The translations under genes were made by a program, and so were the position numbers. Source: JAOEGB01 sp041262585 (GTDB lineage: Bacteria; Actinomycetota; Actinomycetes; Streptosporangiales; Streptosporangiaceae). From it: a stretch of DNA of 64,000 bases. The first letter of the stretch is position 1; every line of letters begins with the position of its first letter. Shown here piece by piece: positions 1 to 6,785 of this stretch. Where the stretch lies: NCBI RefSeq assembly GCF_041262585.1, contig NZ_JBGCBZ010000002.1, forward strand, positions 1-64,000, read 5' to 3'. The notes beneath the pieces were generated by a model that did not search any database, had not been told where the DNA came from, and worked only from the letters and a program-made list of their open reading frames with translations.

Positions 1-94
1 TGATGCCCAGTTCGAAACAGGACAGCAGGTTCATGAACCGCGCGGGTCCAACCATGTATTCACGGAATCGCGCGAGCGTGGCTTCTGCGGTCAT
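1..94 (-). CDS. Methyltransferase-fold protein, second copy (partial, N-terminus only)
   Basis: The first 31 codons of a gene running off the left edge. They are base-for-base identical to the start of the methyltransferase-like gene at 185-1249 (start ATTs aligned at 94 and 1249). The upstream sequences differ but remain related (both carry an atccct-ccgag-like stretch). The two genes therefore lie head-to-tail on the minus strand as a recent tandem duplication. Only the N-terminal dimerisation helices are visible, so its catalytic status cannot be judged. Confidence 0.7.
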   Translation of the reverse strand, partial: MTAEATLARFREYMVGPARFMNLLSCFELGI

Positions 95-184
95 GTTCTG
101 ATCCCTCCGAGTCATGCGGTTCGTGAAAGAGGTGTACGGGGTGGATTCGCTATCCCTGCGTGGAGCCGGTCCCACGCCGGCCGG

Positions 185-1249
185 TCACACGGTCTTCGTC
201 GCGCTCAAAATGCCCTGCAAGGGGAGGGCGTCCGGGGGCAGTTCGGAAGGATGCTGGGCGATCGCCTTCGTGACGGTGAAACCGCATTCTTCCAACCAGC
301 TCCGGAACGTCGACAGCTTCTGCGGCCCGCCCTGCCCTGTAGCGCAGCCGAGGAAGAAGCTCGGGTAGTAGTCGACGGTGCCGGATTCCTTGATGTCCTC
401 GGAATAGATCGGCACCAGGATGTGGACCTGGCCGCCGACCTCCAGCGAGTCCCGGACGCCGTTGAGGATCTTGAACACCTCGCTCTTGTCGAACATGTTG
501 AGGAAGTGTTTGATCAGCACGACGTCGAAGCCCTTGGGAACCTCCACGAAGACGTCACCGCCGATGAACGAGCATTGCTCGTCCACCCCGTGCTCCCGGA
601 AGTTCCTCAGGCACGCCTCTTCCCGGCCGGGCAGGTCGAACGTCGTCACCCGTAGCCCGGGCGACGGCTTCATCTTGAGGGTGTGGATCGCGCCGAGGCC
701 GGTGTTGCCCGCCAGGTCGAGAACCCGCGAACCCGCCGGGATGTCGACGTTGTCGAAGAACCAGGGGTCGATGCGGGCGGTGACCGAGTCCATCAGCCTC
801 GACCAGGATTCCCGCAGGTCCGCGTGCACGGTCATGGCCTCGTACAGGTCCCCGTCGAACCCGTAGAGCTCGCGAAGGCCGACGGGCTTGCCGGTCCGCA
901 CGCTCTCGGTGAGGTAGAACAGCTGCCGGAGCGTGGTGACCTTGATCTTGTCCATGAAGTCGAGCGGCCGCTTGAGGTCGATGTCGTCCAGCTCAGCGAG
1001 CGCGTCGAGGGAGTACGCCCCGGACGCCTCGTCGTAGGCGACGAAACCCTCCTTGACCGGCAGGAACAGCAGCTGCTCCACGGCCGCGGGCTTGGCCCCG
1101 GCAACGGCGCCGAGCTCGACCGCGGTCATGCCGGGGCCAGCCCGGAGCGCGTCGATGATGCCCAGTTCGAAACAGGACAGCAGGTTCATGAACCGCGCGG
1201 GTCCAACCATGTATTCACGGAATCGCGCGAGCGTGGCTTCTGCGGTCAT
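185..1249 (-). CDS. O-methyltransferase-fold protein (Methyltransf_2 type), probably divergent in function
   Basis: A 354-residue protein with the layout of plant-type and polyketide O-methyltransferases: an N-terminal helical winged-helix dimerisation domain (about 1-95) and a C-terminal Rossmann SAM domain (about 165-345). The glycine-rich motif I reads LDLAGNTG (177-184) instead of the usual LDxGGGxG. By hand alignment with COMT-type enzymes the catalytic-base histidine is Asn251 (IKHFLNMFD). It may therefore be a weak methyltransferase or have another role, as known for RdmB-like homologues of this family. A purine-rich GAAGGGA lies 9 bases before the ATG. It is near the type III PKS (4749-5846), so a role in tailoring its product is inferred. 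Confidence 0.85.
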   Translation of the reverse strand: MTAEATLARFREYMVGPARFMNLLSCFELGIIDALRAGPGMTAVELGAVAGAKPAAVEQLLFLPVKEGFVAYDEASGAYSLDALAELDDIDLKRPLDFMDKIKVTTLRQLFYLTESVRTGKPVGLRELYGFDGDLYEAMTVHADLRESWSRLMDSVTARIDPWFFDNVDIPAGSRVLDLAGNTGLGAIHTLKMKPSPGLRVTTFDLPGREEACLRNFREHGVDEQCSFIGGDVFVEVPKGFDVVLIKHFLNMFDKSEVFKILNGVRDSLEVGGQVHILVPIYSEDIKESGTVDYYPSFFLGCATGQGGPQKLSTFRSWLEECGFTVTKAIAQHPSELPPDALPLQGILSATKTV

Positions 1250-1250
1250 G
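1156..1250. repeat. 95-bp perfect direct repeat (second copy at 1-95)
   Basis: Bases 1156-1250 are identical to bases 1-95, covering the first 31 codons of the methyltransferase-like gene. The repeat may continue left of the window. It marks a recent tandem gene duplication or, less likely, an assembly duplication. Confidence 0.9.
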
Positions 1251-1407
1251 CACTAATCCCTTCGAGTTGGTTACGCTCCAGCGGCACATAACGCGAACCC
1301 GCTGCCACCCCGATGAGGAGCACTGTGGGGCACCGCGCCGCGTCGCCACGATCCGGCGGGGACCCGGGCGGTCGCGGCTACCCACTCTCCAGCATCGGCC
1401 ACGGGAC

Positions 1408-1446
1408 TTGGCTGGGACTGTTCGGCGAGTTGGCGTCGACTTGGCG
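1408..1446. promoter_or_regulatory. Candidate SARP-type direct repeats with 11-bp period
   Basis: TTGGCT at 1408, TTGGCG at 1430 and TTGGCG at 1441 are in an 11-bp register, with a degenerate unit at 1419. SARP regulators bind heptamer direct repeats spaced one helical turn apart. The site lies between the methyltransferase-like gene and the SARP gene. No well-placed -10 hexamer was found at the expected distance on either strand, so this remains a candidate. Confidence 0.35.
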
Positions 1447-1487
1447 GCCGCCACGATGGTGCGGCGGCCGGGCGCACATCGCCGCAG

Positions 1488-1503
1488 GTCTACCGCTGTA
1501 GAC
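1488..1503. promoter_or_regulatory. Perfect palindrome in the divergent intergenic region
   Basis: GTCTAC-cgct-GTAGAC, 6-bp arms with a 4-base centre. It sits in the 650-bp gap between the minus-strand methyltransferase-like gene and the plus-strand SARP, upstream of the promoter at 1610-1638. It could be an operator; the regulator is unknown. Confidence 0.35.
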
Positions 1504-1609
1504 GTATCGACAACGGTGATGTCCGACCATTCGCGGCCGACCGCCTCACCAGTACCAGAATGAGTCGGTCACGCGGAATGCCACCACAGAACACCAATTA
1601 TCAGGTTTC

Positions 1610-1638
1610 TTGACAACCGCCTGTGGCGAATATACGAT
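1610..1638 (+). promoter_or_regulatory. Sigma-70-type promoter for the SARP gene
   Basis: TTGACA (1610-1615), a 17-base spacer and TACGAT (1633-1638) match the actinobacterial housekeeping consensus (TTGAC, TAnnnT). Transcription would begin near 1645, giving a leader of about 260 bases before the SARP coding region. Confidence 0.5.
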
Positions 1639-1906
1639 CGGTCGGAGTTTATAGTTCACAATTCAAGAGTTCGCGATTCGAGATCAGCCACCGGGTGGCG
1701 GCCACTTGGCCATGGCTGTTCATATCACGCGACGCGCGGTGACGAGTAGTTGTCCGCGCCGCCTCCAGGAAAGCCGACTTGGTGCTGGTCCACCGGCACC
1801 CGCGACTCGATTGTCGCGCGTGATCTGGTGACCTCACCAGTGCCAAGGCGGCAGGAGAACGTGTCCATGGCTTGGCCATTCGCGTTGTCCGGAGAGGAGA
1901 ATCGAC

Positions 1907-2728
1907 ATCCGGATTCACCTTCTTGGGCCGCTGCGGATTTTCTGCGCTGACGGCGAGATGTCGCCGGTCGCGCGGAAACCGCGGCAGATTCTCGCTCTGC
2001 TCCTGCTCAACTACTCGCGGGTCGTGCCCACGGCCGCGTTGATAGATGAGCTGTGGGACGGGTCCGCACCGAAAACGGCGCGCGCGGCCGTGCAGATCTA
2101 CGTCTTCGAACTGCGCAAGAGACTCGCCGAGGCCACCGGCCTCAGCATGGACGCCGTCGGCAACGAGATCTTGCGCAGGGCGCGCAACGGCTACGAGTTC
2201 GTCGCCGAACCGACCTGGTTCGACCTACGGTCCTTCCGTCAACGGGAGCAGACGGGGGTGGCCGCCGTGGCCGAGGGCGACCTGATCAAGGCCGCTCGGG
2301 ACTTCCACACGGCGCTGTTGATGTGGAGTGGTCCGGCGTTGGCGGGCGTCGAACCGGGGCCGAGCATCCGGGCCGAGGTGGCCGGGCTCGAGCAGTCGAG
2401 GGCCACGATGCTGAACCACCGCATCGGACTGGAGCTGAGGTTCGGCAGACACCGGGAGATCCTGGGCGAGCTGATAAACCTGGTGTCGCACGACAGGTTC
2501 AACGAGGACCTGCACGCGCAGTTCATCATCGCGCTGTACCGCTGCGGCTACCGCGCCTGCGCGCTGGAGGCGTTCCGCCGGCTGCGCGAGGACATGGTCG
2601 CCAGGTTCGGCTTGGAACCGTCCCCCAAGTTACAGAGGTACTACCACGCGATCCTCACCTCCGACCCGGGGCTGGACGAGATGCCGGTATGGCCGCTGCC
2701 CAGCGAACTCCCGGCGCTGCAGCCGTAG
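1907..2728 (+). CDS. SARP-family transcriptional activator (start codon ATC or lost)
   Basis: A SARP regulator: OmpR-like winged helix (about 1-100) followed by a BTAD domain (about 105-260). The first canonical start is ATG at 1958, but it falls inside the DNA-binding domain. The frame upstream, from 1907, reads IRIHLLGPLRIFCADGE, the conserved first strand of SARPs, with no stop. Position 1907 is ATC where ATG is expected, eight bases after GGAGAGGA (1891-1898), an ideal ribosome site. So the gene either uses a rare AUC start or has lost its start by one base change. Leu codon TTA at 2630-2632 suggests bldA control. It converges with the second SARP. It probably regulates the neighbouring polyketide genes. 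Confidence 0.85.
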   Translation: MRIHLLGPLRIFCADGEMSPVARKPRQILALLLLNYSRVVPTAALIDELWDGSAPKTARAAVQIYVFELRKRLAEATGLSMDAVGNEILRRARNGYEFVAEPTWFDLRSFRQREQTGVAAVAEGDLIKAARDFHTALLMWSGPALAGVEPGPSIRAEVAGLEQSRATMLNHRIGLELRFGRHREILGELINLVSHDRFNEDLHAQFIIALYRCGYRACALEAFRRLREDMVARFGLEPSPKLQRYYHAILTSDPGLDEMPVWPLPSELPALQP

Positions 2729-2741
2729 CGCAAGCCCGCCG

Positions 2742-3551
2742 CTACACGGCTTTGGCATTGCCGTAGCCGCCTGCGGCGTCGACGGCCGCGGTGTCGGCGA
2801 CCCGCATGACGTGCCACAGCCGGGAGATCCGGTTGGACGGCGCTATGCCGAGTTCGTCCTGTATGTTCCGCCGCAGCCGGTCGAACACCTCGAGGGCCTG
2901 GGTCCGGTATCCCGAACGGTACAGGGCGATCATGAACTGGGCGTGTAGCTCTTCGTGATGCGGATGCCGGACGACGAGCCTGGCCAGCTCGCTCAGCATC
3001 TCGCGGTGCCTGCCCATGTCCAACTGCGTACCGAAGAACAGGACCAGTGTGTCCAATCTGGACTGGTCGAGCTCGGCAACGGCGGCCCGGAGCAGCCTGC
3101 CGTGGTCGACGTCCAGCAACGCCGGGCCCCGCCACAACCCCAGTGCCTCACTCAGCAGCCGGCTGGCGCCGAGGACGTCCCCGGTGTTCAGCAGTGTCCG
3201 CCCCAAGGACCGCAGCCGGTGGAACTCGGGCAGGTCGAAGGACGCCTTGCCGAGGTCCAACCGGTAGCCGCCGACGTGAGTTTGCAGCAGGTCTTGTGCG
3301 ACCAGGTCGCGCGGAACACCGAGCTTTCGAGCGAACTCCGTACGTAGGTAGAAGATATGGGTCTGCAGCGTGGTCGCGGCGCTCCGCGGCGGCGAGTTGT
3401 CCCACAATTCGGTGATCAGCGAACTAGTCGACACCCGGTGCGGTTCGTTGAGCAGCAACAAGGCAAGCAACTGCCGAGGCTTCCCGGTAATGTGCACCAG
3501 GTCTTCGCCGTCTCGCTGGATGGACAGCGAACCCAACACCTGAAATTCCAT
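2742..3551 (-). CDS. SARP-family transcriptional activator
   Basis: A 269-residue regulator with an N-terminal OmpR-type winged helix (MEFQVLGSLSIQ..., then KPRQLLALLLL) and a BTAD helical domain ending near residue 255. The long frame extends to 3647, but ATG at 3551 matches the family N-terminus and is preceded by GGGTGGG. It ends 13 bases from the stop of the first SARP, in opposite orientation. Two convergent SARPs in one polyketide cluster suggest a regulatory cascade or paralogue subfunctionalisation. No TTA codon was noticed. Confidence 0.9.
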   Translation of the reverse strand: MEFQVLGSLSIQRDGEDLVHITGKPRQLLALLLLNEPHRVSTSSLITELWDNSPPRSAATTLQTHIFYLRTEFARKLGVPRDLVAQDLLQTHVGGYRLDLGKASFDLPEFHRLRSLGRTLLNTGDVLGASRLLSEALGLWRGPALLDVDHGRLLRAAVAELDQSRLDTLVLFFGTQLDMGRHREMLSELARLVVRHPHHEELHAQFMIALYRSGYRTQALEVFDRLRRNIQDELGIAPSNRISRLWHVMRVADTAAVDAAGGYGNAKAV

Positions 3552-3687
3552 AAACCCACCCAGATGCACCGCGTCGAGAATACCCGCCGGACGGCGGCCG
3601 CGCCAGCGCTGTCGCTCTCCTGGAGAACGTGCGACGACGGGCTTCACGGCGATTACGGCAAATAGCGCAATGCCCGCGCCGCCGGGT

Positions 3688-4683
3688 TTACCGCGCGAAG
3701 ACCAAAGTGGTGGGCGACGGCGTCGAATGGAACGAGACGTCGTCGAAACCCGCCTCCGTGAGCCAGGCCCGGTAGTCGGCCTGCCGCCAAGTCCCGCCCT
3801 TCTTGCTCTTGAGCAGCATTTCCGAGGCGAACAGGAGCGGGAAGAACGGGCCGCCGCGGTCGTCGTCGACGACGTAGTCGCAGACGACCAGCGTGCCCCC
3901 GGGCTTGAGGGCTGCCCTGACCTTCGCGAAAATCGCGATGTTGTCCTCCGGCCCTTCCTGGTGCGCGACGTGCGAGTACACCGCGATGTCGTAGGCGGCG
4001 GTGCCGAACTCCACAGTGTGGAGGTCCCCGTCGACGCAGGTGAACCGGTCGGCCACCCGCCGCTCCTTCAGCAGCCTGTGAGCGATCGCGTTGATCGGCC
4101 CCCAGTCGAGCTGGGTCGAGCGGGCGGCGGGGTTGAGCTCGAGCCAGATGGCCGAGAAGATGCCCGAGCCGCCGCCGAGGTCGAGGATCGAGACCTCCCC
4201 GGCCTCCGCCAGCCCCAGCAGGTCGGCGGCGACCGTCGCCACCGGGACCGACTGCGCGGCGATGGCGGGGACCACGTCCTCCCAATGCGGGTTGTCGGCC
4301 ACCTCGGTCATGGCGTCCACCGGTCCCCCTGTGCGAAACACCTCGAGCAGGCTTCCCATCTTGTCCATCTGCCCCAGCTTGAGCTTGGCGTAGCCGCTCA
4401 AGCTGGCGGGCCTGCCGTCGACAAGGAACGCGGCCGCTTCTGCGGTGTTGCGGTAGCTCGCGCCGTGCAGCTCGACCAGGCCCAAGCCGACGAGCCCGTC
4501 GAGCAGGGTCTGCGCACCCCGCTTCGAGATCCCAGCTTTGGCGGCCAGCTGGTCCGCAGTGTCCACACCCGCGTCGAGGTGGGTGAAAAGCGAGTACTTC
4601 GCCGCCGAACCGAGGATGCCGGTGGCCCAGTAGCCGTTGGCGATCTCCATGATCCGGTCCGGCCTCGGTTGGTCGTTACTCAC
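3688..4683 (-). CDS. SAM-dependent O-methyltransferase
   Basis: A 331-residue Methyltransf_2-type enzyme. It has the N-terminal winged-helix dimerisation region (about 10-85) and a SAM domain with intact motif I LDLGGGSG (167-174). His241 in VAHQEGPED lies where the catalytic-base region of the family is expected. The GTG at 4683 was chosen because AGGAGG (4688-4693) lies just upstream; a longer frame to 4812 overlaps the PKS gene. It follows the PKS by 65 bases on the same strand and is probably co-transcribed. It likely methylates a hydroxyl of the tetrahydroxynaphthalene product or a derivative such as flaviolin; the position is not predictable. Confidence 0.9.
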   Translation of the reverse strand: MSNDQPRPDRIMEIANGYWATGILGSAAKYSLFTHLDAGVDTADQLAAKAGISKRGAQTLLDGLVGLGLVELHGASYRNTAEAAAFLVDGRPASLSGYAKLKLGQMDKMGSLLEVFRTGGPVDAMTEVADNPHWEDVVPAIAAQSVPVATVAADLLGLAEAGEVSILDLGGGSGIFSAIWLELNPAARSTQLDWGPINAIAHRLLKERRVADRFTCVDGDLHTVEFGTAAYDIAVYSHVAHQEGPEDNIAIFAKVRAALKPGGTLVVCDYVVDDDRGGPFFPLLFASEMLLKSKKGGTWRQADYRAWLTEAGFDDVSFHSTPSPTTLVFAR

Positions 4684-4748
4684 GCTGCCTCCTGAGTCCT
4701 GCGTGTAGGTGGCACGCGACCGCGCGCCGATGTTCCGGCGGCCGGCCC

Positions 4749-5846
4749 TCAGTGGGACGCCGATACGGCCTCGGGAATCCGCTCCATGCTCGCCGGCGCG
4801 TCCAGGGACCAACTACCCACCGCCATTTCCGCGGTGATGCCCGGTCCGAAACCGGCGATCACACCGGTGGCACCGGGTGTCATCGTGTCTTCCTCGAACA
4901 GCCTGCGCAGCGCGTCGAGCACCACAGCGCTGGCGATGTTGCCGTACTCGGTCAGCGTCGCCCAGCTGTGGCGGAACATGCTGTTGTCGACACCGAGGTA
5001 CTTGCTCAGGTCGGCCAGGATCCGCGGGCCGCCCGCGTGGATGACGTAGAAGTCGAGGTTGCCGACGTCCCAGCCGTGGTCGAGGGCGAGTTCGCGCAGC
5101 ACCGGGGCGAGCGGCTCCATCGTCCCGGGCACCCGGCGATCCAGTTGGAAGTGGAAGCCGGTGGAGCGCACGGCGTAGGAGATCCAGTTCTCGGTGTCCG
5201 GGATGATGTAGGAGGCGTTGCGCTCCAGCGCCACACCGTAGCCGCCGCTCCCCCGCACCACGGCGGCCGCGACCCCGTCTCCGAACAGCCCGTCGGACAG
5301 CAGGGACCCGACACCGTCGTCCTCGGGCTGGTAGCACAGCGAGCACAGCTCGCAGGAGACGATCAGGACGTTGTTGTCCGGATAGGCCATGCAGAAGTCG
5401 TGGGCGCGGTTGATCGCCGCGCCGCCCGCCGCGCAACCCAGCTGCGCGATGGGAATCTGCCGGGTGTTGTACCGGAATCCCATGTTGTTGATCAACCATG
5501 CGGTCTGCGACGGCATCGTGAACCCGGTGCACGACACGAAGATGATCGCGTCGATGTCCTGCGCCGTCAGCGAGGCGTTCGCCAGGGCCTCCTCGATGAC
5601 CACGGGGCACCTCTTCTGCGACTCCAACTCGAAGATGCGGTTGCGCTCCTCGAAGCCGGGGTGGCGCAGCGTATCCTCGATGGGCTGCACCAAATGCCGC
5701 TTCTGCACGCCCGTGTTCCTGATCAATCGGAGCGCCAACGGAAGCTGCGGCTTTCCGGCGTGTGCCTTCTCGGCGAATTTCAACGTGTCGTCCAGCGTGA
5801 TGACATATTCCGGCACACGCACCGACGGCTTGCATAACGTTGGCAT
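4749..5846 (-). CDS. rppA: Type III polyketide synthase, 1,3,6,8-tetrahydroxynaphthalene synthase type
   Basis: A 365-residue chalcone-synthase-fold enzyme very close to Streptomyces RppA, which condenses five malonyl-CoA into tetrahydroxynaphthalene. The catalytic triad is Cys138 (QLGCAAGG), His270 (VIHAGGPR) and Asn303 (EYGNIAS), at the RppA numbering. Cys106 (VSCTGF) and Cys171 (SLCYQP), characteristic of bacterial THN synthases, are also present. Leu4 is encoded by TTA (5835-5837), a rare codon that would tie translation to bldA tRNA. A methyltransferase follows downstream. No P450 lies nearby, unlike the classical rppA-P450mel pair, so oxidation is probably done by the flavoenzyme at 6786-8204. 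Confidence 0.95.
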   Translation of the reverse strand: MPTLCKPSVRVPEYVITLDDTLKFAEKAHAGKPQLPLALRLIRNTGVQKRHLVQPIEDTLRHPGFEERNRIFELESQKRCPVVIEEALANASLTAQDIDAIIFVSCTGFTMPSQTAWLINNMGFRYNTRQIPIAQLGCAAGGAAINRAHDFCMAYPDNNVLIVSCELCSLCYQPEDDGVGSLLSDGLFGDGVAAAVVRGSGGYGVALERNASYIIPDTENWISYAVRSTGFHFQLDRRVPGTMEPLAPVLRELALDHGWDVGNLDFYVIHAGGPRILADLSKYLGVDNSMFRHSWATLTEYGNIASAVVLDALRRLFEEDTMTPGATGVIAGFGPGITAEMAVGSWSLDAPASMERIPEAVSASH

Positions 5847-6145
5847 GTCTGGAGTCTCCTCCTGTAGAAGTCCACCCTCTGTGCGGAAAGCGCCCTTCCT
5901 GTACCCCCGGTAAAGCTGTCAGGTCACAACGCGCGGCATACGCCGCGCCGCGGATCGCCATCGGCTCGGAGATACACGTTCACTACCGTCGCCCATCTCG
6001 CTTGCCGTGGGCTTGGCGTGGACTTGGCACCCCTTCCGGCGGCGGAGGAGGAAGACACTTGGGACGCGCTTGCCCCAACGGCGCGGTCGCACCGTCTGAC
6101 GAGGGTTCCGGTGTCGCACAGGGTGCAGGCGCCCGCGGCGGACTT

Positions 6146-6607
6146 CTATCCACTGTGGAGGGCGATGATCTCCTCCACCGTCCGGCGCAGCATGGCGATC
6201 CGGTCTTGACCGAGGTGCAGCACCCACTGCTGTTCGATGTCCCTGAGGATTCGCGCGGCGGCCGCCTGGCCCGCCACGCCCCGCTCGGTCAGCCGGATGA
6301 TCTTCGCCCGGCGGTCCTTCGGGTCGGTCGCCCGCTCGACGTAGCCGAGCCGCTCGAGTTCGTCGACCAGCTCGGCGATGGCCTGTTTCGTGAGCCCGGC
6401 GCGGTCGGCGAGCACGGTCAGCCGCGCCCCCTCCTCGTCGATGAACCGGAAGACGGAGCCGTGCCGGTACCGGATTCCCTCCAACCCCTCCTCGCCGAGC
6501 CGCTGGTGGAGCAACTCGATCGTGATGTCCTTGGCCCGTGTGAGCAGAGCGGGAAGCGGCGCCTGGCCCGCGTCCTCCTCGCCGCGCTCCCCGGATTGCG
6601 TCGTCAT
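6146..6607 (-). CDS. MarR-family transcriptional regulator
   Basis: A 153-residue winged-helix regulator. The DNA-binding core reads LTVLADRAGLTKQAIAEL, and the wing follows as RATDPKDRRAK, a MarR signature with the DxRD/R loop. The start at 6607 was preferred over 6655 because AGAGAGG precedes it by nine bases. It is divergent from the FAD oxidase (6786-8204) with a 178-bp gap that holds palindromic and direct-repeat sequences. A role in derepressing the oxidase in response to a phenolic ligand is likely from family behaviour, but not shown here. Confidence 0.9.
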   Translation of the reverse strand: MTTQSGERGEEDAGQAPLPALLTRAKDITIELLHQRLGEEGLEGIRYRHGSVFRFIDEEGARLTVLADRAGLTKQAIAELVDELERLGYVERATDPKDRRAKIIRLTERGVAGQAAAARILRDIEQQWVLHLGQDRIAMLRRTVEEIIALHSG

Positions 6608-6647
6608 CCCGAGCGACCTCTCTAATGCAGCCCACTTCGTCAGGCTG

Positions 6648-6698
6648 CTTGACAATACAATACTCCTAATAGGACAGTAGCTTTACTGAACTTGACAA
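6648..6698. promoter_or_regulatory. Candidate MarR operator region
   Basis: A perfect palindrome CAGTA-gctt-TACTG (6675-6688) is flanked by two direct copies of CTTGACAA (6648-6655 and 6691-6698), which contain TTGACA -35-like hexamers. The arrangement lies between the divergent MarR and oxidase genes, where an autoregulatory operator is expected. Confidence 0.5.
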
Positions 6699-6785
6699 CC
6701 ATGATGCGACCGAGCGAGCCATCGTGTGTTGTCGTATGGCCGATCCAGTGGCGAATCCCCGAATACCGGTAGAGGTGGGAATTTG

